Shown piece by piece: positions 41,098-52,948 of a stretch of DNA of 64,000 bases. The stretch is from NCBI GenBank assembly GCA_030765055.1, contig CM060953.1, positions 9,049,596 to 9,113,595 of the forward strand, given 5' to 3'. The stretch is from Mantis religiosa. Its lineage: Eukaryota; Arthropoda; Insecta; Mantodea; Mantidae. The position numbers and the translations under genes were made by a program. The notes beneath the pieces are model-generated. The model searched no databases. It was not told the DNA's origin and was given only the letters and a program-made list of their open reading frames with translations. Position 1 is the stretch's first letter, and each line of letters starts with the position of its first letter.

Positions 41098-43002
41098 GAG
41101 GAATTAATCTTTTTTTTTTTTTTTTTTTTTTCGAGAGTTAAGCCGAAATATTGACAAATGAACTTCTAATGTTAAAGCGATACACTAAAGTGAGAGTAGA
41201 AGCTCCCTGCCTTTTTTACTACCGACTAGTTTCTAGTACAGGACAAATAGTGTTTGTTTTTTAGGTGAACGTGTGCTGATACTAATTTGTAAGCTCTAAA
41301 AATATTTAGGTATTGTTGTACAAGTTCGTTGTCGTTTTTCCCTCATTCTCTGGAAAACCCGGATTTTCGTTAACTTGGGTCGGCACTGGTCGTAATTGAT
41401 CCCGGTAAGCGAGGTTCTATTATACTTACTTCTCAAAAATATATTGCTCATTTCATTGTGTGTTTTAATTACATTTACATTTTTATGTATAGAAAGAGAC
41501 GTAAACATAGTTTATTGAGCAGGTTTCAACCGATTCTTATGGACACCTCTTTTTTATAAGTAGGCAGTGTATGTGAAACTCTCCAAAATCAAGATCTAGT
41601 CTCCAAATATTGGGAAGCAAGAAGAAAAATGATTTTATTATCAAATTCTGAGCATTAAATAGACACACAGACACATTTTTATGTATTGTGATTTTTCTAT
41701 CTCTTACAGTTTACCAACATCAAAGGACATTCCCAGAAAATTCAAATGTAAGTTTAAAAGTCTTAAACACATGGCAATTTTATCAAAATCAGAGCATTTT
41801 TAAAAAGAAAATACAAATTTTACAAAATGTTTAAGTTTAAAGGTTAGTTTGAGATGAGGAGACTTTTCTTAAAATCTTCGTCTTGCATAATTGTAAGAAT
41901 ACGAAGGAAAATATCAAGTTTAATAATGGTTCATTATTAATCCTAAGGCAACATCTACGTAACAGACCGTCTCTGTCTCATTTCTCTATAAATTTGTTTT
42001 TTTAATCTACGTTCAATTGTTTTGCTCTCTTCAATTTGTATTGCTGCTGAAACGATGTTCATTTTCCTTTCTTCTTTTGTTCTTCATTCTTAAATTTATT
42101 TCTAGACGATGAATGTATATTGTTAATAGTATATTTTGTTAATTTGGCAGCCTTGCGTTTTAGGAAAATTTTATATTCAATTAAAATGCTTTGTTTTTAT
42201 TCATGGAGTTTGAACGCACACATTTTAGGATGAACCTCAGTATTGAATTGAATGAAGTGGACGTTTGCAGTGTTACGAGCACTGTAAGTGTATAGTTTTG
42301 GGTTAGAGATGAGGGTCGCTAGACATTTCGAGGACCTCCTGTATTTAGAAGTTGGGTACAAACCAGGGTGGTAATGGGATGATACGTACAGCGGACGTTA
42401 ATATACATAATGGAAGAGAGAGCGGTATGTGTGTAAACAATACTAGCTGCATACATTAATACTGAGTAGCTTCCACTGTTGCATTGTGGGCTAATAATTA
42501 AAAAAAAAGGGAGTAAAAAAACCTTCGTATGTATAGGCAGAGTGCAAACAGTGCAAAATTTCTGCTAGCAACAACAGTCAATATTCTGCTTAAAAGCATT
42601 ATGGAACCGAGCCCGAATAACGCTGGCGTGTTTCTTGGTGGCTGCAAGAGCTTTGTAACACAATTATACGTGGTCTTTAAATATACTTAGAACCTATATA
42701 GATTTACAGACACGCAAAACCTCTGCTGTGGCACGAAATTATGGCACACAGGTGGCGCTGCCAATTGACAGCGTCTTTAACTATCAAAATAATGGAAAAA
42801 ATCCCTTAGCGAATGAAAGATGAGATATTCATTTTGTTATCTTTATTATTAACTGCATTCATATTAAAGTAATAACTTTGTCACACGTCATGTGTCCTCG
42901 CGCTGCTAATAAAGGCACATTATTCTTCTATGCACTCTCATTAATATTCGATGCAACTGTTGCACTTTTTGGTGAAACAGCATACAGGACCTTTCACTAT
43001 TT
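41098..43002 (+). other. Intergenic, no confident feature
   Basis: After the T-run, a segment near 41350-41430 (GGTAAGCGAGGTTCTATTAT) looks like one end of a pogo/Tigger transposon. No partner or coding trace is seen. The rest holds nothing I recognise. Confidence 0.4.
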
Positions 43003-43496
43003 TTAATTTACGACATCCAACGTTAAGTCATATCGGACGATGAGAGAAATGATGTTCAAATGAGTACAGGGTACATAGAGCTTAGAGTTATCAGACATTC
43101 ATCTTTCAGGATAAGAGAAAACCTCCAACGTTAAGTCATACCGGACGATGAATGAAATGATGTTCAAATGAGTACAGGGTACATAGAGCTTAGAGTTATC
43201 AGACATTCATCTTTCAGGATAAGAGAAAACCTCCAACGTTAAGTCATACCGGACGATGAATGAAATTATGTTCAAATAAGTACAGGGTACATAGAGCTTA
43301 GAGTTACCAGACATTCATCTTTCAGGATAAGAGAAAACCTCCAACGTTAAGTCATACCGGACGATGAATGAAATGATGTTCAAATAAGTACAGGGTACAT
43401 AGAGCTTAGAGTTAACAGACATTCATCTTTCAGGATAAGAGAAAACCTCCAACGTTGTCATACCGGACGATGAATGAAATAAGTACAGCGTATATA
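43003..43496 (-). repeat. Tandem SINE A tail array, about 4.5 units
   Basis: Four and a half copies of the 108-base unit lie on the minus strand of SINE A, including a subtype with CATACCGGACGATGAATG. No head is attached at either end. Confidence 0.9.
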
Positions 43497-43673
43497 ATGT
43501 TCTACTTGCGACAATAATATTTTGTGATCTTAAAATAAAATAAAAATGGCAGAATCACTACTGAAGTAGGTATCAAAAAGGTATCGAGTGAATATCGAGG
43601 TATCGCAGGTATCGAGGATCCATCCCTAGGAAATACAGTAAATGTCCTTGTTGAAAATTACTCCTAAATCAGT

Positions 43674-43906
43674 GCCCGCCTCAGTAGCTTTGGTGGTAGC
43701 ATGTCTGCCTCACGTTCAAGGGGTCCCGAGTTCGAATCTCGGTCAGGGTGCGTTACCAGGATAGGGTTTTTCCGGGGTTTTCCCTTATCCTTCAAGACGA
43801 ATGTCGGGTAACTGTAAGCTCCATGGACCCTTGACTCATTTGAGCACCATTTCACCCAATTCATTCAGCGTCCGATATAACTTAACGTTGGGGCGGACGA
43901 AAATTT

Positions 43907-43940
<34 letters not shown>

Positions 43941-43945
43941 AAACA
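43674..43945 (+). mobile_element. SINE A, full length, with 14-base target duplication
   Basis: The copy starts GCCCGCCTCAGTAGC, with A box TTGGTGGTAGCATG and B box GAGTTCGAATCTCGG. It continues through one tail unit and ends in about 30 A. ACTCCTAAATCAGT flanks it at 43660-43673 and 43946-43959. This is the cleanest SINE A in the window and defines its limits: about 240 bases plus poly(A). Confidence 0.92.
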
Positions 43946-43959
43946 ACTCCTAAATCAGT

Positions 43960-44875
43960 TTTGGTTGTAAATTAATTCTTTAATTTGAGATCATTATGTT
44001 TGAGTATAGAGAAGAACATAACTTGGCATTTGAAAGGTTATTGTCCTTACTTCATTTGTTCAGTGCATTGAGATCATTTTGAAGTTGAATGGAATTGGTT
44101 GCTATAGGAACAATTTGCTATCTACTCGAAGGAGATATTTGAAGTGTTACGAGTTAAAAGCGAATGGCAGGGCATATACTACTAGCAGTGATTGCAAATT
44201 CTCATGCTTCTTTGGGTTAACATTTGATATATAGGGAACATCGTTTCTACTACCTGAGTAAATCGTGGAGAAGATTGTCGTAACTGTTCTCATAGCTAAC
44301 AAACGAAATGCGATTACAAAATAATGAAAGTTTTTATATTGCATATATTATAATGTAGGAGGCAGATATATTGATGGAGAATTTTGTGCTGCGGCACATT
44401 CAATCGGTAGAAGTAATCGATGCGTAGGATATAGATAGAGCGCAAACCGAAAACCGCGAGGCTCTCAGGGAATGGGAAACCTTGCAAATGGTGGGTCGTA
44501 TCCTGCAGACGTGTGCGCGTGTACATGCGTTTTCAATAGCGAAGGGGAGCGCACTGTTTTTTCAATCGCTATGGTTTTATTTGGATTGCTTTGGATCCAC
44601 TTTCGCTTACTGCGGCATGAATACAAAAATGCAGTCTTTTCCGTGCTGCCTGTGTTATGGCTACGATTTCCGCGCATAAAGCCCCTTTTACGTTTGAAAA
44701 ATGTATGTATCGTAACGTGTCTCACTGCACGTATTTCACAAAAGATTTATCTTAGCCAATTCCGTGCAGAGTTGTTGTTTTACATGCGTGGTTTTTACTG
44801 TCTGCGAAGCCGAGCGCTGCAGGCATCTAGACTCGTTATTTGTGACGTTCACACTTCATAAGTCTCCTATATATT
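43960..44875 (+). other. Intergenic, no recognised feature
   Basis: A somewhat GC-richer stretch at 44450-44860 has overlapping open frames on both strands, but none has recognisable motifs or splice context. Confidence 0.4.
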
Positions 44876-45150
44876 GTGACAAAAGACGCAAAATTCTTTA
44901 TTTTTATCAAAATCGGTGGTTCAGTGCTAATGTACAACCAGCCTTTCTTTTCCACAAATACAACACCTCGATACGTCTCTAAAATGTTGCTTTAAACACG
45001 TCCTCAAACACGGAGCTACACAACACAACTCCGATATTCACAAGTAAAGTGCTTCCACAGCTCGGCGATCCCTCACACGGAGTCGCACTTACTGTCCCAT
45101 GAACTGCTTCCTGCCGTTTCCACGGCCTGCCAACTCCTTATCACTGTACT
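44876..45150 (-). mobile_element. LTR B family fragment
   Basis: It starts TTGTGACAAAAGACGC and aligns with 20204-20540, sharing CTTTATTTTTATCAAAAT or CTTTATTTCCATCAAAAT, CAGTGCTAATGTACAACCAG or CAATGCTAATGTACAGTCAG, and ATGAACTGCTTCCTGC or GTGAACTGCTTCCTGC. It is cut off before the SINE A head at 45184. Confidence 0.6.
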
Positions 45151-45183
45151 GGGTTATTCACGTGATACTGACTCTGTCTACCT

Positions 45184-47757
45184 GCCCGCCTCTGTACCGT
45201 GTTTGCCTCATATTCGAGGTTCCTAGTTTGAATCTTGGTCGGGGTGAGTTATCCGTATTAAGTTTCTCCATTTTTCTTTCCTTACCTGAAAGATGAATGT
45301 CTGATAACTCTAAGCTCTATGTACTCTGTACTTATTTGAACATCATTTCATTCATCGTCCGATATGACTTAACGTTGGAGGTTTTCTCTTATCCTGAAAG
45401 ATGAATGTCTGGTAACTCTAAGCTCTATGTACCCTGTACTCATTTGAACATCATTTCATTCATCGTCTGATATGACTTAACGTTGGAGGTTTTCTCTTAT
45501 CCTGAAAGATGAATGTCTGGTAACTCTAAGCTCTATGTACCCTGTACTCATTTGAACATCATTTCATTCATCGTCTGATATGACTTAACGTTGGAGGTTT
45601 TCTCTTATCCTGGAAGATGAATGTCTGGTAACTCTAAGCTCTATGTACCCTGTACTTATTTGAACATCATTTCATTCATCGTCCGATATGACTTAACGTT
45701 GGAGGTTTTCTCTTATCCTGAAAGATGAATGTCTGGTAACTTTAAGCTCTATGTACTCTGTACTCCTTTGAATATCATTTTATTCATCGTCTGATATGAC
45801 TTAACGTTGGAGGTTTTCTCTTATCCTGAAAGATGAATGTCTGGTAACTTTAAGCTCTATGTACTCTGTACTCCTTTGAATATCATTTCATTCATCGTCC
45901 GATATGACTTAACGTTGGAGGTTTTCTCTTACCCTGAAAGATGAATGTCTGGTAACTTTAAGCTCTATGTACCCTGTACTCATTTGAACATCATTTCATT
46001 CATCGTCCGATATGACTTAACGTTGGAGGTTTTCTCTTATCCTGAAAGATGAATGTCTGGTAACTTGAAGCTCTATGTACTCTGTACTCCTTTGAATATC
46101 ATTTCATTCATCGTCCGATATGACTTAACGTTGGAGGTTTTCTCTTATCCTGAAAGATGAATGTCTGGTAACTTTAAGCTCTATGTACCCTGTACTCATT
46201 TGAACATCATTTCATTCATCGTCCGATATGACTTAACGTTGGAGGTTTTCTCTAATCCTGAAAGATGAATGTGTGGTAACTTTAAGCTCTATGTACCCTG
46301 TACTCATTTGAACATCATTTCATTCATCGTCTGATATGAGCTAACGGAGGTTTTCCCTTATCCTGAATGTCTGGTAACTTTAAGCTCTATGTACCCTGTA
46401 CTTATTTGAACATCATTGCATTCATCGTCGGATATGACTTAACGTTGGAGGTCTTCTCTTATCCTGAAAGATGAATGTCTGGTAACTTTAAGCTCTATGT
46501 ACTCTGTACTCCTTTGAACATCATTTTATTCATCGTCTGATATGACTTAACGTTGGAGGTTTTCTCTTATCCTGAAAGATGAATGTCTGGTAACTTTAAG
46601 CTCTATGTACCCTGTACTCATTTGAACATCATTTCATTCATCGTCCGATATGACTTAACGTTGGAGGTTTTCTCTTATCCTGGAAGATGAATGTCTGGTA
46701 ACTCTAAGCTCTATGTACCCTGTACTTATTTGAACATCATTTCATTCATCGTCCGATATGACTTAACGTTGGAGGTTTTCTCTTATCCTGAAAGATGAAT
46801 GTCTGGTAACTTTAAGCTCTATGTACTCTGTACTCCTTTGAATATCATTTTATTCATCGTCTGATATGACTTAACGTTGGAGGTTTTCTCTTATCCTGAA
46901 AGATGAATGTCTGGTAACTTTAAGCTCTATGTACTCTGTACTCCTTTGAATATCATTTCATTCATCGTCCGATATGACTTAACGTTGGAGGTTTTCTCTT
47001 ACCCTGAAAGATGAATGTCTGGTAACTTTAAGCTCTATGTACCCTGTACTCATTTGAACATCATTTCATTCATCGTCCGATATGACTTAACGTTGGAGGT
47101 TTTCTCTTATCCTGAAAGATGAATGTCTGGTAACTTTAAGCTCTATGTACCCTGTACTCATTTGAACATCATTTCATTCATCGTCCGATATGACTTAACG
47201 TTGGAGGTTTTCTCTAATCCTGAAAGATGAATGTGTGGTAACTTTAAGCTCTATGTACCCTGTACTCATTTGAACATCATTTCATTCATCGTCTGATATG
47301 AGCTAACGGAGGTTTTCCCTTATCCTGAATGTCTGGTAACTTTAAGCTCTATGTACCCTGTACTTATTTGAACATCATTTCATTCATCGTCGGATATGAC
47401 TTAACGTTGGAGGTCTTCTCTTATCCTGAAAGATGAATGTCTGGTAACTTTAAGCTCTATGTACTCTGTACTCCTTTGAACATCATTTTATTCATCGTCT
47501 GATATGACTTAACGTTGGAGGTTTTCTCTTATCCTGAAAGATGAATGTCTGGTAACTTTAAGCTCTATGTACCCTGTACTCATTTGAACATCATTTCATT
47601 CATCGTCCGATATGACTTAACGTTGGAGGTTTTCTCTTATCTGGAAAGAGGAATGTCTAGTAACTCTAAGCTCTGTGTACCTTGCACTCATTTGAATATC
47701 ATTTCATTTATCATCCGATAAGACTTAACGTTGGAGGAGGTAAATTTAAAAAAAAAA
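45184..47757 (+). mobile_element. SINE A with a tail amplified to about 22 tandem units
   Basis: A worn tRNA-like head (GCCCGCCTCTGTACC, then a B-box relic AGTTTGAATCTTGG at about 45227) leads into about 22 copies of the 108-base unit. The spacing of CGTTGGAGG is exactly 108 at 45373, 45481, 45589 and 45697. The array ends in GGAGGTAAATTT and an A-run, as a SINE should. A block of about ten units is itself duplicated within the array. Confidence 0.9.
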
Positions 47758-47828
47758 GCCTTGTATCGACATAAGGATATCGTTGAACGCTTGTTAATTT
47801 CGCACGGAGACTTGGACGATATCATACA

Positions 47829-48025
47829 CCGCCGAGACACCCGCCGACACTTCTACCCTGAAAGAGACTACCAGACGAGAGATGATGTGACGTGATAATG
47901 GAGATGAAATGAACGGATGAGGGAATCTAATTAACCTATCCAACATTCACCTGGCTATCCTGGAAATCCCTCGAAAACACCTGGGTTAGGTAGGTGGGAC
48001 ATTGGAATCAAACCCGGACCCCCCG
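47829..48025 (-). mobile_element. SINE C copy
   Basis: It shares GCCGACACTTCTACCCTGAA, GAGAGATGATGTGA and GGTAGGTGGGAC with the complement of 55455-55980. The right end carries the complement of the tRNA-like B box (GGAATCAAACCCGGACC). Confidence 0.7.
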
Positions 48026-49974
48026 AATGAGGGCCATAGACGCTCTGTTTCTTATTGAATAAAGTTAGATATGAATCAATTCATATGGATGGAAGCAACG
48101 AAATATTTTCCCCTTTCATCTTTTCAATGCTGTGATGAATGAGACGGTGGCGAGGCACATTGTAAGTTATCATGAGTCCAATTTTTAAATGGACTATCCC
48201 ATTCCTAGGTGTACACATTACAAGAGCGCATTGTGAAGATTGTCTTAGAAGGCGGTGTGGTTTACAGCTATTTACTTTACATTCCAGAGAACTGTGTTTA
48301 CTTCAGGTCACAACAAAGATTTCTGTAGGGTTTTGTTTCGTAAAGCTATCAGATTTCGAGGTTATACACGAGGCAATTGAGACGTGATCTAGCCTGCTCA
48401 ACTTTCGTGCTATCGGTTCCATCTGGTGGCGTAAACTGTAAAATACTGGCCTGGTGTATGTGTTCGTAGATAACTCATGTCAGGCTGGTAAGGGGATTAT
48501 TTCTCTCACGTATATACCAAAATAATACGTTAGTGAGTATAACAATGCAAATAATCAAGGAGGGTTGCAATGACGACTGTTAACGTAAGTTTTTATACAT
48601 ATAGAACTTAACCTAACCTCACAGGGCTGAGGCCGAGATAGGAGAAATGGCAACAAGAGATTTTAGTTTGCCACCCGAAAATAGGAGCGCTACGATCACC
48701 TCGTGTTGCCAACGATAAACATGGGAGGTTCTCTTCTAACCTCACGTGAACCAGAAATCTGAGCTTATATAGTGATGGTCGTTGTAATTCCGTGCTGTTT
48801 GAACGATTTAGCACTTCCCATTACAAAAACTAGGCATATATGTAGAAAGGTTAGCGTCACAAGAATAGCCCCTTGATATAAATTGTATTCTAAGGAGATC
48901 GACGTTTGTTGTGACGGTTTAACAGTGGTACAAAAGTCAACTAGAATTTGGGTAATTTCTGAGTGCATTTCCAGAAAGTATTATAGTTACATTTTATTAT
49001 TCTTGCAATAATCTTTAACATATGGTAATAAAATGGTTCGATTAATTTTGAGTGAAATAAAGAGTAATGTAGATATTCCGTAAACGTAGAATTTACTTGA
49101 AACCTTCTTTGTAAGTTCTGGTTTGAATTGAATACCGTATCTTTTCTGTGTAGGAGAAATTTGGTCTAAGTATTATATTCTAAATGGTGATTTTAGTATT
49201 GAAATTTCAACTTAATAACATTCAAATATGAATTTTATATATGATATTAAATATGTCATTTGCATATTATTTTTCTTAGGGTTTATGTCGTGTAATTACA
49301 ATGATGTTATCTAAATGTGGTGTTGTATAAATAAAGAAACAAAAAGAGACCAGAAGCATTTAACTTCTCCAGGTGTAGAATACGCATCTGCTGGGAATCC
49401 CCTAAATCTCCTAGTCTGACTAAAAGAACACAGCAGATAAAAATTAAGATGGAAATAATAAAACCGGGAGGTGGAGAGTGCAGGGAATTTAAAATTGCCT
49501 TTCGCAGGATTCCTAGTTTCAACGGCGTGTTATGGTTTTAAAAAGTCCTTAATGTGTAGATTAGACTCCGTAAAAAATATAAGAAAAAATTGCGAGTCGT
49601 ATAAAAAGCAAGTGAGGGGGCGGGGAAGCTAATCGTGCTGAAGAGGAGCAAATTTCCGTGCTGTGCAGGACGATAATAATTTACCCCTCTCTCGCACTTT
49701 TTATTATTATTATTTATACCCATGCGCCCCCCGTGTTCGCTTTTTTATTGTTCCCGGAGCGTGGACGAGGTTATCGTCACCGGAGCTTCGGACCCGGAAG
49801 CAAGTCCTGCTATTGGTACACTCGCCGCGTGTTTAAACTTGCGATCACTCTCGGACCACTACGACAAATACACATGACGTTCTCTACAACGTAGCTACAA
49901 TAAGCTACGTACTATCATATCAAAATATCACATGTCCATGTATCTGTAAAGGCTTTGTTATGTATTTTACTTCC
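48026..49974 (+). other. Intergenic, no recognised feature
   Basis: About 2 kb with no feature I can support. A somewhat GC-rich patch lies at 49610-49870. Confidence 0.4.
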
Positions 49975-51350
49975 TTCAACGTTAGATCATATCGGACGAT
50001 GAATGAAATGATGTTGAAATAAGTACAGGGTACATAGAGCTTAGAGTTACCAGACATTCATCTTTCAGGATAAGAGAAAACCTCCAACGTTAAGTCTTAT
50101 CGGAAGATGAATGAAATGATGTTCAAATGAATACAGGGTACATAGAGCTTAGAGTTACCAGACATTCATCTTTTAGGATAAGCGAAAACCTCCAACGTTA
50201 AGTCATATCGGAAGATGAATGAAATGATGTTCAAATGAGTACAGGGTACATAGAATTTGAGTTACCAGACATTCATCTTTCAGGATAAGAGAAAACCTCC
50301 AACGTTAAGTCATATCGGACGATGAATGAAATGATGTTCAAATGAGTACAGGGTACATAGAGCTTAGAGTTACCAGACATTCATCTTTCAGGATAAGAGA
50401 AAACCTCCAACGTTAAGTCATATCGGACGATGAATGAAATGATGTTCAAATGAGTACAGAGTACATAGAGCTTAGAGTTACCAGACATTCATCTTTCAGG
50501 ATAAGAGAAAACCTCCAACGTTAAGTCATATCGGACGATGAATGAAATGATGTTCAAATGAGTACAGAGTACATAGAGCTTAGAGTTACCAGACATTCAT
50601 CTTTCAGGATAAGAGAAAACCTCCAACGTTAAGTCATATCGGACGATGAATGAAATGATGTTCAAATGAGTACAGGGTACATAGAGCTTAGAGTTACCAG
50701 ACATTCATCTTTCAGGATAAGAGAAAACCTCCAACGTTAAGTCATATCGGACGATGAATGAAATGATGTTCAAATGAGTACAGGGTACATAGAGCTTAAG
50801 AGTTACCAGACATTCATCTTTCAGGATAAGAGAAAACCTCCAACGTTAAGTCATATTAGACGATGAATGAAATGATGTTCAAATGAGTACAGGGTACATA
50901 GAGCTTAGAGTTAGCAGACATTCATCTTTCAGCATAAGAGAAAACCTCCAACGTTAAGTCATATTAGACGATGAAAGAAATGATGTTCAAATGAGTACAG
51001 GGTACATAGAGCTTAGAGTTACCAGACATTCATCTTTCAGGATAAGAGAAAACCTCCAACGTTAAGTCATATCGGACGATGAATGAAATGATGTTCAAAT
51101 AAGTACAGGGTACATAGAGCTTAGAGTTATCAGACATTCATCTTTCAGGATAAGAGAAAACCTCCAACGTTAAGTCATATCGGACGATGAATGAAATGAT
51201 GTTCAAATAAGTACAGGGTACATAGAGCTTAGAGTTATCAGACATTCATCTTTCAGGATAAGAGTAAACCTCCAACGTTAAATGATATCGGACGATGAAT
51301 GAAATGATGTTTCAATGATTACAGGGTACATAGAGCTTAGAGCTACCAGA
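49975..51350 (-). repeat. Tandem SINE A tail array, about 13 units
   Basis: About thirteen well-matched copies of the 108-base unit lie on the minus strand of SINE A, with small changes such as CATATTAGACGATGA. No head is present. The right end breaks off inside a unit at CAGACATTCATG and joins a mariner fragment. Confidence 0.92.
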
Positions 51351-51355
51351 CATTC

Positions 51356-51740
51356 ATGTTTTGTAAACTTGCACTGTGTTTGAAAGACCCATTGATTCGA
51401 TTGACTTTTGTTTTCATGATTATAACAATAAATCCAAGATTCATCAACAGTAACGATATTCCAAACCAAATTTGAAGTGTCACCTTGGAATTTTTGCAGA
51501 GTCTTTCTGTAGCAATCAATACGTTGTTGTTTTTGATAGGTAGTCAGTTTATGACAGCAAAGTTTTCTCACGTCTAACTGTTGATGTATTTGAATCATAC
51601 CAATGTCCAACATGTCCGTCAAACAGCGACAATATTTTCTTTAGTGTTTGTTACTGAATGTAGTTTCTTGGGTTGTCTGGTCTCGACCAGTATTTGTTTC
51701 ACAATCATCAGATTTCCTTTGGTATATTTATCGTCATTTT
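51356..51740 (-). pseudogene. Mariner transposase fragment
   Basis: The minus strand reads TDMLDIGMIQIHQQLDVRKL, CHKLTTYQKQQRIDCYRKTL, FQGDTSNLVWNIV, VDESWIYCYNHENKSQSNQW, then VFQTQCKFTK. VDESW is the first catalytic Asp block, with the usual Gly before it changed to Val. It is cut by the SINE A array at 51356. It is a close relative of 34240-34650, which is on the opposite strand. Confidence 0.75.
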
Positions 51741-52029
51741 GTATGATCTCCTTCCTCACTTTGGGGACTGATCACCCATCCTGGTTCTGATGCAGACAGA
51801 CATTTGATCCCAGGCGTTCACTTCTAAGCCATGATGGGGGACTGGTAAGTCGTGCATACGAGGAGAGTAAACATTGAAACAGAAAGAGGTAGGCTGTTCA
51901 CAAATATTAGCATTTTCCAAAGCGTTTCTAAGAAAATTCCAGCACTTCGAACTATCTAAATTGAAATACGAGGGCTGTTCAATAAAAATGGTCACAATTT
52001 TTTTTGGTAACGTATCTTTACTCATCCTC

Positions 52030-52730
52030 ATAACTCTGATGGTCCTTCTCAAAATAGTCTCCCCTGAATGCGATGCACCTGTCTCAGCGTTTCTGCCAGT
52101 CTTCAAAGACATGCTGGAAACCATTTTGTGAGAGATCCTTCAAAATCGCCGCAGCCTTCACCACTGCTTCTGATGATGGATAATGCCTCCCACGAAGACG
52201 TTTCTTCAATTTAGGTAATAGAAAAGAGAATGCAGCTAAATGTGGACTACAGGGAGGGTGAGGGATGCACTTCACGTTGATTTTTGCAAGATATTCAGCA
52301 ACAACATTGACAATATGCGACCGTGCATTATCGTGGTGCAGCATCCAGCCTGCTTCACGGAAATGTGGTCTTTTGCGCCTGATATGGACTTGTAGTGTTT
52401 TCAGGACATCCCTGTAGTATTGTCCAGTTACTGATGTGTGTGCAGGTACAACATGCTGATAAACCATTCCATGAATATCAAAGAATGAGATGACCATAAC
52501 TTTCCCAGCAGAAACAACCACTTTTACTCCTTTGGGGGTTGGCGATGAAGGAAATTTCCACACTGAGCTTTGCTGTTTGCTGTCAGGATCAAAATGGTGT
52601 AGCCAAGTTTCATCAGCAGTAATTACGTTTGAGAGAAACTCCGGATCTTCCTCTAACATCAACTTTAGCTGCATGTTACCTCCATTGCAGTCGTAGGCAA
52701 TACTGAACATTTCTGAACTTGCCTGGTTCT
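52030..52730 (-). pseudogene. Mariner transposase, catalytic part, third Asp lost
   Basis: The minus strand is open from the deletion junction through QLKLMLEEDPEFLSNVITAD and ETWLHHF (first Asp), MLHHDNARSHIVNVVAEYL (second Asp), to HPPCSPHLAAFSFLLPKLK. The active family has S-P-D-L-x-x-C-D-F-F here, so the third catalytic Asp is Ser. A stop follows after EDWQKR where the sister copy has Trp, with DRCIAFRGDYFEKDHQ readable beyond it. Confidence 0.85.
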
Positions 52731-52767
52731 TACAGGCGGGAACCAGGAGTACCAACAATGAAACTAT

Positions 52768-52823
52768 CGGGCCCAAATGACCTTGTTGTCGATGGGCCCT
52801 AAAACACCACACACTCACTCACT
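52768..52823 (-). mobile_element. 56-base insertion with a perfect 14-base target duplication
   Basis: AACAATGAAACTAT occurs at 52754-52767 and 52824-52837. The sister mariner at 56166 has this region once. The inserted bases on the minus strand start AGTGAGTGAGTGTGTGG and contain GGGCCCATCGACAACAAGG, with GGGCCC at both ends of that block. The long duplication is typical of target-primed retrotransposition, so this may be a very short SINE or LINE tail. Confidence 0.85.
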
Positions 52824-52948
52824 AACAATGAAACTATTGCGGCGTGTTTGTTTCACATTAAGCTACAAGAATATAATAAGACTGAATTTTAGTGCGAAAC
52901 ATTATGTCCGTAAATATATATATATATCTTTATTGAACAGCCCTCGTA

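Larger units (their letters stand above)
51969..52946 (-). mobile_element. Mariner transposon, internally deleted, TA duplication
   Basis: The ends are CGAGGGCTGTTCAATAAA at 51969 and its complement ending at 52946. TA is intact on both sides (51967-51968 and 52947-52948). The element is 978 bases against 1223 for its sister at 56166-57388, because the DNA-binding part is missing. It also contains a 56-base insertion at 52768-52823. Confidence 0.9.

Noticed and set aside
44472..44861. 129-residue plus-strand frame with an overlapping minus-strand frame
   Set aside because: No motif, splice context or similarity is recognised. Frames are open on both strands, as expected in a GC-richer random stretch.
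45184..51350. CRISPR array
   Set aside because: Repeats are contiguous 108-base units without unique spacers, in a eukaryotic genome, and they derive from a SINE.
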